In this document: positions 8,920 through 20,050 of the stretch, one piece after another
How positions within the stretch are numbered: position 1 is the stretch's first letter
Layout of the letters: every line of letters begins with the position of its first letter
DNA from: an uncultured Flavobacteriaceae bacterium
GTDB taxonomy: Bacteria > Bacteroidota > Bacteroidia > Flavobacteriales > Flavobacteriaceae
Reading direction: 5' to 3'
NCBI GenBank assembly: GCA_943787365.1
Contig: CALSMD010000007.1
Span: forward strand, 304,859 to 368,858
Length of the DNA: 64,000 nucleotides
Made by a program: the position numbers and the translations under genes
The notes under the pieces: model-generated
What the model was told of the DNA's origin: nothing
The model's database searches: none
The model's input: only the letters and a program-made list of their open reading frames with translations

Positions 8920-11900
8920 TTAAAGGATGACAAGTTTTTCAATTTTTTCTGCTTGCCTTCCAGTGCTGGATGAACGTACTTTTAATTTATAGACATAAAC
9001 TCCTTTTCCAATTTTACTTCCAAAATCGTCGGTGCCGTCCCAAGTTAAATCACGAGATACAGCGCTTGTATTGGATCCTATGTTTGTTTGCCCATTAATG
9101 GTTTTTATTAATTTCCCCGAAACGGTGAATATCTGAATAGAAACGTCTAATACATCCGAACTATTGTGGTTGAACCAAAATTCTGTGTAGTTGACAAACG
9201 GATTGGGGTAATTCAATACATTCGTAAGTTTTAGACTGACATTTTCGTCAAAGACCATAAATTGAATGTCTTGAGTAGAAGAATTGTTATATACATCCCA
9301 TGCTTTGAGTGTTAAGGTATGTAATCCAGGACTTAAATCTCTCAGCGGATAACTTAAACTCCCTCTTTGGTAATCATCGACAGCTGCAATATAATAAGGG
9401 TTTAATTTGTAAACATTGGTTTCATCGCCATCTAATATTGCGGTGATATCATGTCCAATGCCGCTGGCGGTATTGATGCCATTTTCGTCATATAAATTTG
9501 CTAAAAGCGTTGGGTTTTCATTGGTGATGCCTCCAGATACAAAATTTTCATCGTTCATATACAGACTTATATTCGGCCCTGTATTGTCTTCAGGAGCATT
9601 GAGATTTACACCCCCAATTCTAATGTCATAATTATACCCGCGGTTACTAGATAAGGGTGTTTCGGATTTGGAATACATGCTTATTTTACCATTGCCTTCT
9701 GTGACGGTAATGTCTCTTGGGACAATAAATTCAAATTCAAATTGTCCATTGGTCACACTTGCTTGTCCTCTAAAAATCACTTCTCCTAAAGTTTCAAAAT
9801 CTAATAAAATTAGATTGCCTGCGGCATCTCTTGTCCCATCGTTTCCAAGTGTTGATCGCTGGATGTTCTTGTCATAAATAGTCGCTGTTAATACGCCGTT
9901 ATAATTGTTTAATACAGTGCCTTGCGCATCAGTTACAATGCCCTCAATTTTTGCATTGTCCAAAGCTTTTAGAACTTGTGTGGTGGCATTTATGTCTTCG
10001 TCATTTATTTTAGTAACTCTAATATCTGGGTTTGCGATGGGGAGTTTAAGGGCAGGATCTCCGATGTAAAATACCAATCGACGCTGAGGTTGACCGGAAA
10101 TTACAGGGTCGTTTTTAGTTCGTCTCAATGCTTCGCCAATACTTATGATTTGGTCACTTCCGTATGAAAATAAATATTGACTTAAGGTTTTATTGAAATT
10201 AGTGCCCACAGAACATAAAAATCTGTCGTGTGGTGGTGATTAAGCTAATGGCACCTCCTTTTTTGTTCCAAAATAAATACTCGCCAGCAGTCTCTCTTAA
10301 TGGATTGTCAAATTTGGTGTATTCACAAGTAACGGTTACAAAACAGTTAAGCTTGGAAGGGTTGTTGAGTTCTTGTGCATTGATTTTATCAAAAATCCGT
10401 TCTGCTGCTAAGCCATCTTCGCCTCCGTGTCCAAAGTAATTAACCACGAGTGCGCCCACTTCCAAGGCATCAAAAATAGCTTTATTTACCAATGTGTAGC
10501 GTGCCCCTCCTGATGAGGTTTCTTGAACATAAGAATCGGCATGAATTTTTTGAACATTCAAAAACGGTTTTTCTGCTTTTACATCCTCGGCAATTTCTTC
10601 GGTTGTGGATTGAATGTCTCTGTCCGAAAACTCATCTATATCATCCGATATGAGTAAGAAATTATTACGCCAGCTCCCATAGTTTTCGGGCAAATAATAA
10701 GACTCTATCTTGTCCACCATTTCTTTGGCACGTTGGGTGTTTTCTGCTAAAATACGTCCCACTGCAATGTCCAATTTGTTGTTATTAGACATGCTGCCCT
10801 CATTAGAATCCATCATCCCAAAATAGTCGTCAGAAATAAAAGAAGTTGTCAAACTAAAACTTTCTGTGGAATACCATGACGGAACAATGTTGGTGTTGTT
10901 AGAAGTTCGGTTTTTATAGTCAAAAGAAGCGTCTCCAAATAAACACAAATATTTAAGTTTTTTACTTGGTGTGCTGGCATTGTCATATACATACTTCACA
11001 AAGTTTCGAATGCCTCCAATATCTTGCATTCCGGAGCTAAATTCTTGATAAATCGATTCTAAAGTATATACCTTGACATTTAAATTGTTTTGAGTGCGGT
11101 TAATTTGTGCCAGACGTTCTGCTTGTGCTTTTAAGAAATTGGGTGTTATAATTAGATAATCAATATCTTTAAATTGACCTTGTGCATCCAAAAATACCGT
11201 GCCTTTAATGTCTTGGTTTGGGATGTTGGTAGTGCTGGTTTTTCTTGGGACATAAAAATCAGGCCCTACTGCTTGATAGGTTTTTAAGGTTCCTAAGGTC
11301 GTTTTAAAACTAAACTCTGATTCGGCATCTGTATTGGTGTAGAATTGAATTTGATAGGGGTTGCTAATATCCCAAACTTGAGAGATCGTAGCGGCATTTG
11401 AAATTTCAAACTGACCAATTCCAAATTGGGTTGAGGTATCATTATGTTTGAACTCAAATTGAGTTCCAAGACTTGTTAGAGCACACTCTGCTTCTATGGA
11501 TATATAGTCCAAATACGCACTCGCAGACGGATTACCATTATTGTTGTAAGATAACTCTATATTGATGGTCTCTGAGGTACTAGAAACGAGATTATTAAAA
11601 AATCCTTCTCTTCCTAAAATGTCACTGTTAATTGCGGAATATGTAAAATTACTAATAGTAGTCCCATTCACGTTGAGTTGCATTGAAGAGCTAGATTCGG
11701 ATGCGGCGGCGGTATAAACCCTTAACGCTATCGGGCTGCTTGTGATTAAATTTGGAAAGTCAAAACTAAAGGCTCTCACATTTTCCACATAAAAACGATG
11801 TCCAAACCAACGCCTTCCCATTTTGGCAATATTATAAGTGTCGGACTCTACGAATTTATAGTTGTGAAAGGAGTTGTATATCACGTTTGCACTGCCGGTG

Positions 11901-12760
11901 GGTTCTGTTGCTGTGGACATTCTGGCACCATTTCCTAGGCTGATATTTACATAATAATAACTTATATCACTGTAAGGATTGATGTGTGAATTGTTTTCGG
12001 AGTTGTATTTCTTTGGACCAATGGCATACATTAAAATGTAGTCGCTGTCATTAAAAACGCCATCTTCTTCGCCGATTACTTGGATGGTATTTTCAATCAG
12101 GTCATTAGAAACAGTTTCTGAATTTAGTAAAGGAAGCGATCTTCCTCCATGTCCATAAATCTTTATGTTTTTAGGGTTTATAGTATTCGTGTTAATTCCT
12201 AAACTATTTAAAAAGTTTTTGTTTAGTTTGTGGACACCTGTAGTATCTACGGCAAATCGATACCAGTCTCCAGATTTTAAATTAGAACTTGTGATAGAAG
12301 TTGTTCTAGATGCCCTTCTGCTTTGGGTGTTGGTTTGATATGAGATCGAAAACCTAATAATTTTTTTAAGAATTCCATTTTCAAAAAAAATAGGAGAAAT
12401 TTCAAGCTGTCCTTTAGAGCTATTTCTATAAACAGCATTTGTAACCCTTAAGGAGGGTTTGTTAGGAATGGTAGCTAATGGCAGTTGTTTTAAATCTGTT
12501 TTTGAAATTTCAACGCTTTCAATGGATTTTAGTTCCGCTGAACGTTCGTCTAAGCGTCCACTTATATTCCATTGGGCTGAAAAAGTAAGCCCATTTTTAT
12601 GGGAAAAATTGAAGTTTTTTGAGTCAAATGAAGGAAGTTCAATAGCACTGTTATTTGTACTTAAAGTGATGGATTCACCCCAGTTTATATCAAAACTTTG
12701 AGTTTGAGTCGTTCCAAAATAAAAACAACACAGGGCTACAAAAGGGATTAGTCTTTTCAT
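8920..12760 (-). pseudogene. porU: Type IX secretion sortase PorU (gingipain-like), one frameshift
   Basis: PorU is the surface cysteine protease that removes the C-terminal signal of type IX cargo and attaches it to the cell surface. The start MKRLIPF at 12760 gives a clean signal peptide ending near TTQTQS; an upstream in-frame extension to 12835 is unlikely. The catalytic C25 region is present, with the His in VVNYFGHGGEDG and the Cys in TVTCEYTKFD. The C-terminal part has a FlgD-like/CTD-like fold (YPNPFVNYTEFWFNH, ending in EKLVIL). The frame breaks at about 10209-10213: ITTTRQIFM should continue into SVGTNFNK, but one extra base sends it to an early stop. Apart from this base the gene is full length (about 1280 residues). 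It is divergent from gldJ, the usual flavobacterial arrangement. Confidence 0.88.
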
Positions 12761-12981
12761 AGTAAGGAAACGCAATGTTTTGATCATTAGTATCGATAAA
12801 TATAAGCTAATTTCAAAATTACAATAATAAATCATAAAATTTAGCGTTTTTAATCAAAGTAATTCAAATAAATAAATCAAAAAAATAGAATAAAATCCCT
12901 TTAGTTTTTTATTGCATAATAATCTATAATTACTATATTGCGGGACTAAATTCAATTGTGTTTTACCAATTAAAGTTGAAT

Positions 12982-14649
12982 ATGAAAAACAACATAGCAG
13001 TACGATTACTAATTTTAGTAGCGTTGTCCACATCAATAGTAGGATGTAGCAAGTCATCAAAGTCTGGAAACTCGTCAAGAGCTACAGGTTGGCAAATCAA
13101 TGCCAAGGAAGGTGGTTTTCAGTACAATACAAATTTCAAAGAACAAGAAACAGCCCCTGGCTTAGTCTTTGTTGAAGGGGGAACCTTTACCATGGGTAAA
13201 GTACAAGATGATGTTATGCACGACTGGAACAATTCTCCAAACCAACAGCACGTTCAGTCCTTTTATATGGACGAAACGGAAGTTACTAATATCATGTATT
13301 TAGAATATTTAGATTGGATTAAGCGTGTGTATCCACCGAGTAATCCTGATTTTAGAGCTATTTACAACGGTGCAGTTCCAGATACACTTGTATGGAGAAA
13401 CCGTTTAGGCTTGAGCGAAATGATGGTCGAAAATTATCTTCGTCATCCTGCTTTTAAAGACTACCCAGTAGTGGGTGTTAGTTGGATACAGGCTGTTGAA
13501 TTTGCAAATTGGAGATCGGATCGAGTTGCAGAAATGGGCTTGCAAGATGAAGGGTATCTGAAAAAAGATTCTAATATTATCGATACCTCAGCAGAAAGTA
13601 ATTTTAACATAGATACCTACGTAAACGCTCCTACAAGTACATTCGGAGGAAATGAAGAGGTTCTTAAAGGCGGGAAACGAAAAGTTAAAACCGATGTAGA
13701 TGGCAATGAAATTAATGTCTATGCTACTCGCGAAACAGGTGCCATTCCCCTAAAATACCGTCTTCCAACAGAAGCGGAGTGGGAATATGCAGCATTGGGA
13801 CTTTCGGAGCTTAGAAGTTACAACGTTTACAGAGGTCGAAAAAAATACCCATGGGATGGACAATACTCCAGATCTGGATCACGCAAAACAAAAGGCGATC
13901 AATTAGCAAACTTCAAACAAGGTAAAGGAGATTATGGCGGAATTGCAGGATGGTCTGATGATGGTGCCGATATTACAAACGAAGTGATGTCATACGAGCC
14001 AAATAACTTTGGAATCTATGACATGGCTGGTAATGTTGCGGAATGGGTTGCAGATGTTTACAGACCCATTGTAGATGATGAGTTTAATGACTTCGGATAT
14101 TACAGAGGTAATGTGTACACCAAAAACGCTATTGGAGATGATGGCAGTATTTCAGTAATCGGAGTTGATGATGTTCAGTATGCTACACTTTCAAATGGAA
14201 AAAGAATTGCTACAGGGCTTCCAGGGCAAATCGTTCAAGTTCCTGTAGATGAAGATGAAACTTATTTGCGTACCAATTTTGACCAAAGTAACAATATTAA
14301 TTATCGTGACGGTGATATAGAGTCTTCTCGTTTCTTTGATGATTTTGAAGAAGACGAATCCGATACAGATGCCATTACACGTAAAATGTATAACTCTCCA
14401 AACCACAGTGTATCCGTTAATGATTCAGGAATGAATAGGCAATATGATAAGTCGGATGTTAGAACATCGCTTGTCAATGACCAAGTACGTGTTTACAAAG
14501 GTGGATCTTGGAAAGATAGAGAATATTGGCTCGATCCAGCACAAAGACGCTATTATCCAGAAGATATGGCAACAGACTATATTGGTTTTAGATGTGCAAT
14601 GTCTAGAGTAGGATCTAAATCGCTTTCAAAAAAGAAACGAAAAAATTAA
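12982..14649 (+). CDS. gldJ: Gliding motility lipoprotein GldJ
   Basis: A 555-residue lipoprotein needed for gliding and for stable type IX secretion in Flavobacterium (family knowledge). The start at 12982 gives the signal peptide MKNNIAVRLLILVALSTSIVG with the lipidated Cys at 22; a GTG 24 bases upstream would spoil it. The body is a formylglycine-generating-enzyme-like (sulfatase-modifying) domain: FVEGGTFTMGK, DETEVTN, PTEAEWEYAA, MAGNVAEWV and YKGGSWKD, ending in GFRCAMSR. A family-typical long insert of acidic sequence lies between these last motifs. It is followed by its own terminator and then murF, and is divergent from porU. Confidence 0.93.
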   Translation: MKNNIAVRLLILVALSTSIVGCSKSSKSGNSSRATGWQINAKEGGFQYNTNFKEQETAPGLVFVEGGTFTMGKVQDDVMHDWNNSPNQQHVQSFYMDETEVTNIMYLEYLDWIKRVYPPSNPDFRAIYNGAVPDTLVWRNRLGLSEMMVENYLRHPAFKDYPVVGVSWIQAVEFANWRSDRVAEMGLQDEGYLKKDSNIIDTSAESNFNIDTYVNAPTSTFGGNEEVLKGGKRKVKTDVDGNEINVYATRETGAIPLKYRLPTEAEWEYAALGLSELRSYNVYRGRKKYPWDGQYSRSGSRKTKGDQLANFKQGKGDYGGIAGWSDDGADITNEVMSYEPNNFGIYDMAGNVAEWVADVYRPIVDDEFNDFGYYRGNVYTKNAIGDDGSISVIGVDDVQYATLSNGKRIATGLPGQIVQVPVDEDETYLRTNFDQSNNINYRDGDIESSRFFDDFEEDESDTDAITRKMYNSPNHSVSVNDSGMNRQYDKSDVRTSLVNDQVRVYKGGSWKDREYWLDPAQRRYYPEDMATDYIGFRCAMSRVGSKSLSKKKRKN

Positions 14650-14672
14650 TTTTTTTTACTTCACATAATATT

Positions 14673-14709
14673 AAGTCCTATCAATTTTAATTGCTAGGAC
14701 TTTTTTTTT
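14673..14709 (+). terminator. Terminator of gldJ
   Basis: The stem AAGTCCTA/TAGGACTT with a further AATT pairing inside the loop is followed by a T9-10 run. It ends only about 12 bases before the murF ATG. Confidence 0.8.
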
Positions 14710-14720
14710 ATTTTTAGGAT

Positions 14721-16004
14721 ATGGAATTAAACCAAATTCATCACTTATTTTTAGAGAGCTCTGGCGTTTCTACCGATACACGAAATATTAAGCAGGACTC
14801 CCTTTTTTTTGCCTTAAAAGGAGCAAATTTTAACGGAAATTCTTTTGCACACCAAGCCCTAGAAAATGGTGCTTGTTATGCTGTAATTGATGAAGTCGTG
14901 AATCCCACAGATGACCGTTTTATTTTGGTTGATAACGTCCTAGAAACCCTACAAGCCCTGGCGCACTTTCACAGAGAACAACTCGGATTGCCCATTATTG
15001 CATTGACAGGAAGCAACGGAAAAACAACCACAAAGGAGTTGATTCATGCCGTATTGAAACCACACTTCAAAACGGTGGCCACGGTTGGTAATTTAAACAA
15101 CCATATTGGTGTGCCTTTAACCCTTTTAAGTATGACAGCCGATACCGAAATTGGCATTGTAGAAATGGGAGCAAACCATGCAAAAGAAATTGCATTTTTA
15201 TGCAAAATTGCAAAGCCAAATATGGGCTATATCACCAATTTTGGAAAAGCGCATTTAGAAGGCTTTGGTTCTGAAGAAGGAGTTGTGAAAGCCAAAAGTG
15301 AATTGTATGATTTCTTAAAAACCCAGTCGAGCTTAATTATTTTAAATTCTGACGATGCCAAACAAGTTGCACAATTAGGAACTTATAATAATACCTGCAC
15401 TTTTTCGGAAACTTTAGAAACGGATGTAAATGTGAAACTTACAGCCTCTCAACCATTCTTGAGTGTCACACTTAAAGAAATAAGTATTAAAACACAGCTT
15501 GTTGGAGTTTATAATTTCCATAATATTGCAGCCGCTCTGACCATTGGAACCTATTTTAAACTCACCCCTTTGCAGCTCAAAAAAGGAATTGAAGCCTATA
15601 TTCCAACAAATAACCGATCGCAAATCATTCAGCAAAACTCCAATGAAATCCTATTAGATGCCTACAACGCCAATCCGAGCAGTATGGAAGTTGCGTTGGA
15701 AAATTTTAAAGGACTCGAAAACCCAAATAAGCTTGCCATTTTAGGCGATATGTTTGAGTTGGGAATGACCAGTGCTAAAGAGCATTTAGCACTGGTCAAT
15801 CACGCAGTTTCAATGCAGGACTGTAGGTTTTATTTTGTAGGATCTCATTTTTATGAACAAAACAAAGCCCATCCAAATCTGCTGTTCTTTAAGACTTTTG
15901 AAGAGCTTCAAGTACATCTAGAAAAAACAACGGTTTCAAACACCACTATTTTAATAAAAGGATCGCGGGGAATGGCTTTGGAGCGAGTGTTGGAATTTAT
16001 ATAA
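14721..16004 (+). CDS. murF: UDP-N-acetylmuramoyl-tripeptide--D-alanyl-D-alanine ligase
   Basis: A 427-residue cytoplasmic Mur ligase that adds D-Ala-D-Ala to complete the peptidoglycan precursor. The P-loop GSNGKTTT is at 97-104. Other Mur motifs are LNNHIGVPLTLL, GIVEMGANHAKEI, ITNFGKAHLEGFG, LDAYNANPSSM and LGDMFELG. The N-terminal domain shows SSGVSTDTRN. The length is a little shorter than the E. coli enzyme (about 450) but all domains are present. It is located just after the gldJ terminator. Confidence 0.95.
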   Translation: MELNQIHHLFLESSGVSTDTRNIKQDSLFFALKGANFNGNSFAHQALENGACYAVIDEVVNPTDDRFILVDNVLETLQALAHFHREQLGLPIIALTGSNGKTTTKELIHAVLKPHFKTVATVGNLNNHIGVPLTLLSMTADTEIGIVEMGANHAKEIAFLCKIAKPNMGYITNFGKAHLEGFGSEEGVVKAKSELYDFLKTQSSLIILNSDDAKQVAQLGTYNNTCTFSETLETDVNVKLTASQPFLSVTLKEISIKTQLVGVYNFHNIAAALTIGTYFKLTPLQLKKGIEAYIPTNNRSQIIQQNSNEILLDAYNANPSSMEVALENFKGLENPNKLAILGDMFELGMTSAKEHLALVNHAVSMQDCRFYFVGSHFYEQNKAHPNLLFFKTFEELQVHLEKTTVSNTTILIKGSRGMALERVLEFI

Positions 16005-16044
16005 CTTCGTTATTTTTCAAAAATAAAAATATTGAATTTTATTG

Positions 16045-16119
16045 TGGGTCATACTGGATTCGAACCAGTGACTTCTACCCTGTCAAGGTAACACTCTGAA
16101 CCAACTGAGTTAATGACCC
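16045..16119 (-). tRNA. tRNA-Val (anticodon GAC)
   Basis: A 75-base cloverleaf on the reverse strand. The acceptor arms GGGTCAT/ATGACCC pair perfectly, with discriminator A at 16045. The anticodon stem TTACC/GGTAG holds loop TTGACAG, giving GAC. The T arm is ACTGG-TTCGAAT-CCAGT. No CCA is encoded. This is the second valine tRNA of the window. Confidence 0.95.
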
Positions 16120-16264
16120 TTATTATAATCAAGGGTAAAAATACTAATATCTTTTAATTATGTATCTTTAATTTTTAATTTCTAAGATATTTTATTAAAA
16201 ACCAATATTTAGTCAATTGATACTTATAGCCAATCAACCATTCCCCAACTATATTATTAAATTT

Positions 16265-16942
16265 ATGTCCGATGAATGGATCGTCAATAATTGTGCTGTT
16301 TTAGTCGTTGTTATTTTCATCTTAGGATTGGGTCGTTTTTTGTCGTACCAACAGAACGTAAAAGTCACCTACCTTATGGGGGGAATTTTGTTTTTTAGTT
16401 CTGTGGTAGCCCCTCTCCGTACGGCTTTAAACGGAGATTGGAATATGGTGACAGATTTGCCATTTCACCTTTGTGGGATCTCAGGTTTGATTTGCTCTTT
16501 CCTTCCTTTTCTAAAACGCAAACAAGCCCTGTTTGACTTTGTGTTTTACACAGGTGTCATTGGAGGCATCATGTCGGTCTTAACTCCTCAAATGAATGGA
16601 TTTGATGGCAGTGATTTTGTATATTTAGAATATTATGTAAGACATGTACTGATTTTTTTATTGCCCTTATACATGCTTCAAAATTTAAATATCAAACCGT
16701 CTAAATATTCAGTACTTACATCCTTTATTATTTTGAATGTATTGATGGTCATTATCATGCCTTTAAATTTTTATTTAGGTTCCAATTATATGTATTTGGC
16801 AGAACCCCCACAAGCGGAAAACCCTTTAGTTATTGGCGTATGGCCGTATTATTTGTTGTGGTTTGAGGTATTCATCATTATATTGATGTCGGGGTTTTAC
16901 ATGCTTTCCAAATTAAATTTTAATACAAAAAAAACGAACTAA
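16265..16942 (+). CDS. TIGR02206/YwaF-like integral membrane protein
   Basis: About 225 residues from the ATG at 16265; a TTG at 16217 would add 16 residues. There are six to seven hydrophobic segments. The family signature is visible: LPFHLCGISGLICSFLPF in one helix, FYTGVIGGIMSVLTPQM in the next, and YVRHVLIFLLPLYML later, with a conserved His in each of the first and third. The family (TIGR02206, related to TMEM164 acyltransferases) has no settled bacterial function. It stands alone between tRNA-Val(GAC), which reads away from it, and the dehydrogenase gene. Confidence 0.75.
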   Translation: MSDEWIVNNCAVLVVVIFILGLGRFLSYQQNVKVTYLMGGILFFSSVVAPLRTALNGDWNMVTDLPFHLCGISGLICSFLPFLKRKQALFDFVFYTGVIGGIMSVLTPQMNGFDGSDFVYLEYYVRHVLIFLLPLYMLQNLNIKPSKYSVLTSFIILNVLMVIIMPLNFYLGSNYMYLAEPPQAENPLVIGVWPYYLLWFEVFIIILMSGFYMLSKLNFNTKKTN

Positions 16943-17005
16943 ATATTTTTATAGACAGGACTTTAGTACCTTCGTATTAATCTTATAGATTCAAAACGTA
17001 CAGCA

Positions 17006-17695
17006 ATGAAACCAACAAAGACCGTTATAATTACAGGAACCAGCCGAGGAATTGGTTTTGAACTCGTGCATCTTTTTGCAAATGCAGGATACGATGTTTT
17101 GGCACTCTCCAGAAATGCAAACCCCGTTTCAAACTTAAATTTTGATAACATCACAGCCTTATCTTTTGATTTGAGTAAATCAGAAGACTACGATCGTGTA
17201 GAAGCCTTTGTGAAAAAAGAGTGGACACAAGTCGATATTCTGATAAATAATGCGGGAACACTTTTAAATAAGCCGTTTGCAGACACTACATTTGAGGATT
17301 TTCAGCAGGTTTATAGCACCAATGTCTTTGGAGTAGCAGAACTTACCCGTCGTATGATTCCATTCATGCCAAAAAAAGGGCACGTCGTAACCATCAGTTC
17401 GATGGGAGGCGTACAAGGCTCTGTGAAATTCCCAGGACTTTCAGCCTATAGTTCCAGTAAAGGTGCTGTGATTACACTCACCGAACTTTTAGCGGAAGAG
17501 TATAAAGAAACAGGTCCTTCTTTTAATGTGTTGGCTTTGGGCGCTGTGCAAACCGAAATGCTTGAAGAAGCATTTCCAGGCTATGAGGCACCAACAACCG
17601 CTACTGAAATGGCCAATTATATTTTTGAATTCGCAAAAAATAGTCAGCAGTTTTACAACGGTAAATTATTACAAATATCGAGCTCTACCCCTTAG
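17006..17695 (+). CDS. Short-chain dehydrogenase/reductase
   Basis: A 229-residue Rossmann-fold oxidoreductase. The nucleotide-binding motif TGTSRGIG is at 10-17, NNAG at 81-84, the catalytic Ser in TISSMGG near 131, and the YxxxK pair at Tyr 148 and Lys 152. The length is slightly below the classical 250. The substrate is unknown; no pathway genes are next to it. It is complete and in a normal frame. Confidence 0.88.
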   Translation: MKPTKTVIITGTSRGIGFELVHLFANAGYDVLALSRNANPVSNLNFDNITALSFDLSKSEDYDRVEAFVKKEWTQVDILINNAGTLLNKPFADTTFEDFQQVYSTNVFGVAELTRRMIPFMPKKGHVVTISSMGGVQGSVKFPGLSAYSSSKGAVITLTELLAEEYKETGPSFNVLALGAVQTEMLEEAFPGYEAPTTATEMANYIFEFAKNSQQFYNGKLLQISSSTP

Positions 17696-17772
17696 TCTGA
17701 TTTTTAGTAATATTTAAAAATAAATCCAAGGGTTTAACAGCTCATTAACGGTTATAAAATAAAATATTTATT

Positions 17773-17780
17773 TACTTTTG
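17773..17780 (+). promoter_or_regulatory. -7 promoter element of ffh
   Basis: TACTTTTG matches TAnnTTTG and ends 23 bases before the ffh ATG. I see no clear TTG at -33. Confidence 0.5.
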
Positions 17781-17803
17781 TAAATCGATAAAAATCACAT
17801 TTT

Positions 17804-19135
17804 ATGTTCAATAATTTAAGTGAAAAATTAGATAAAGCGCTCCACGTTCTTAAAGGGCATGGCAGTATTTCAGAAATCAATGTTGCCGAAACACTCAAAG
17901 AAGTGCGTCGTGCATTGTTGGATGCCGATGTGAATTATAAAATTGCTAAAGAGTTTACCAATCGGGTCAAGGAAAAAGCATTAGGTCAAAACGTTTTGAC
18001 CACACTTCAGCCAGGCCAACTCATGGTCAAAATTGTAAAAGATGAATTAACCACCCTCATGGGAGGTGATGTTGAAGGGATTAATTTATCGGCCACTCCA
18101 AGTGTCATTTTAATGTCCGGTTTACAAGGGTCTGGTAAAACTACTTTTTCTGGAAAACTTGCCAATTATTTAAAGTCAAAAAAATCCAAAAAACCAATGT
18201 TAGTCGCTTGTGATGTGTACCGTCCAGCCGCTATCGATCAGTTGCATATTGTAGGGGAACAAGTTGGAGTTGAGGTGTATAGTGATCAAGGAAACAACGA
18301 TCCTGTTGCCATTGCCAAAGCTGGTATTGCTGAAGCCAAATCCAAAGGCTGTAACGTGGTAATTATTGATACTGCGGGTCGTTTGGCGGTCGATGAAGCC
18401 ATGATGAGCGAAATTGCAAACATTCATAAAGCAATTCAACCGCAAGAAACCTTATTTGTAGTAGATGCAATGACAGGGCAAGATGCCGTCAATACAGCTA
18501 AAGCCTTTAATGATATTCTAAATTTTGATGGTGTTATTTTAACAAAATTAGATGGTGATACCAGAGGAGGAGCTGCGATTTCGATAAAATCAGTGGTCAA
18601 TAAACCAATTAAATTTATTGGTACAGGTGAAAAAATGGAAGCCATTGATGTTTTCTATCCTGCCCGTATGGCCGAACGAATTTTGGGCATGGGGGACGTG
18701 GTATCCTTAGTAGAACGCGCACAAGAGCAATTTGATGAACAAGAAGCTCGAAAAATTCAAAAGAAAATTGCCAAAAATCAATTTGGGTTTGATGATTTTT
18801 TATCACAAATTCAACAGGTTAAAAAGATGGGTAATATGAAAGACCTTATGGGAATGATCCCTGGGGCTGGAAAAATGATGAAAAATATAGATGTTGATGA
18901 TGATGCCTTCAAACATATAGAAGCCATTATACATTCGATGACCCCAGAAGAGCGCACCAAGCCAAGCCTTTTAAACGCCAGTCGTAAAAAACGAATTGGA
19001 GCCGGATCAGGAACGTCCATCCAACAAGTGAATCAATTGATGAAGCAATTCAATCAAATGAGTAAAATGATGAAAATGATGCAAGGCGGTGGCGGCCGAA
19101 AAATGATGCAAATGATGAAAAATATGCCACGATAG
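17804..19135 (+). CDS. ffh: Signal recognition particle protein Ffh
   Basis: A 443-residue SRP54-type GTPase that binds 4.5S RNA and signal sequences and delivers nascent membrane proteins to FtsY. The N domain is at 1-95; the G1 motif GLQGSGKTT is at 106-114, followed by DTAGR and TKLDGDTRGGAA. The C-terminal M domain is methionine-rich (MKKMGNMKDLMGMIPG, then MSKMMKMMQGGGGRKMMQ). folD follows after 24 bases, so the two are probably co-transcribed. Confidence 0.97.
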   Translation: MFNNLSEKLDKALHVLKGHGSISEINVAETLKEVRRALLDADVNYKIAKEFTNRVKEKALGQNVLTTLQPGQLMVKIVKDELTTLMGGDVEGINLSATPSVILMSGLQGSGKTTFSGKLANYLKSKKSKKPMLVACDVYRPAAIDQLHIVGEQVGVEVYSDQGNNDPVAIAKAGIAEAKSKGCNVVIIDTAGRLAVDEAMMSEIANIHKAIQPQETLFVVDAMTGQDAVNTAKAFNDILNFDGVILTKLDGDTRGGAAISIKSVVNKPIKFIGTGEKMEAIDVFYPARMAERILGMGDVVSLVERAQEQFDEQEARKIQKKIAKNQFGFDDFLSQIQQVKKMGNMKDLMGMIPGAGKMMKNIDVDDDAFKHIEAIIHSMTPEERTKPSLLNASRKKRIGAGSGTSIQQVNQLMKQFNQMSKMMKMMQGGGGRKMMQMMKNMPR

Positions 19136-19159
19136 TTTTAAATTAACCACCGAATTACA

Positions 19160-20050
19160 ATGATTTTACTCGACGGAAAGCAAACCAGTGCAGATATAAA
19201 AGTAGAAATTGCTGCGGCAGTTTCAAAAATAAAAGATCAAGGAAAACGTGCGCCACATTTAGCGGCGATTCTTGTGGGTACAAACGGAGCCAGCATGACT
19301 TACGTTGGTGCAAAGGTTAAAGCCTGTGAGCTTGTCGGATTCGAATCCACCCTTATCGATTTACCAGAAGAAACGACAGAAGAAACCCTGTTAGCTCAAA
19401 TACATTCTTTAAACGATAATCCAGCAATTGATGGGTTTATTGTGCAGCTTCCGTTGCCAAAACATATTAACGAACAAAACGTGTTGATGGCCGTACACCC
19501 CGATAAAGATGTGGACGGTTTTCATCCTACGAATGTAGGGCGTATGGCGCTGGACTTGCCAACGTTTTTACCCGCAACACCCTATGGAATTATGGAGCTT
19601 TTAGAACGTTATAAAGTACCAACTTCTGGAAAGCAAGTCGTTGTGATAGGTAGAAGTCATATTGTGGGACGACCGATGAGTATTTTAATGAGTCAAAAAC
19701 GTCCTGCGGGTGATGCGACTGTTACTATTGCACACAGTCGAACAACAAATTTGTCTGAACTGACACTAAAGGCAGATATTGTGGTTGCAGCCTTGGGAAT
19801 CCCCGAATTTTTAACCGCTGAAATGGTAAAGCCTGGAGCAGTTATAATTGATGTGGGCATTACAAGAGTTCCTGATGAATCTAAGAAAAGAGGTTATCGT
19901 ATTGCTGGAGATGTACACTTTGAAAGTGTTGCAGAAAAAGCCAGTCATATCACACCTGTTCCTGGAGGAGTAGGACCAATGACAATCGCAATGTTGCTCA
20001 AAAACACCTTGCTTGCTTGTGAGCGTCATGCGGCCAATTCATCTATTTAG
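19160..20050 (+). CDS. folD: Methylenetetrahydrofolate dehydrogenase/methenyltetrahydrofolate cyclohydrolase
   Basis: A 296-residue bifunctional one-carbon enzyme. Motifs seen are YVGAKVKACELVGFES with the catalytic Lys, GFIVQLPLPKHI, PDKDVDGFHPTNVGR, VVIGRSHIVGRPMS and PVPGGVGPMTIAMLL. Its length and motif order are normal. Its last 8 bases overlap the 3' end of the convergent VOC gene, with no room for a terminator between them. Confidence 0.96.
   Translation: MILLDGKQTSADIKVEIAAAVSKIKDQGKRAPHLAAILVGTNGASMTYVGAKVKACELVGFESTLIDLPEETTEETLLAQIHSLNDNPAIDGFIVQLPLPKHINEQNVLMAVHPDKDVDGFHPTNVGRMALDLPTFLPATPYGIMELLERYKVPTSGKQVVVIGRSHIVGRPMSILMSQKRPAGDATVTIAHSRTTNLSELTLKADIVVAALGIPEFLTAEMVKPGAVIIDVGITRVPDESKKRGYRIAGDVHFESVAEKASHITPVPGGVGPMTIAMLLKNTLLACERHAANSSI

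Noticed and set aside
12761..12835. Longer porU start at 12835
   Set aside because: It would put about 25 non-signal residues before a clean signal peptide; the ATG at 12760 is better.
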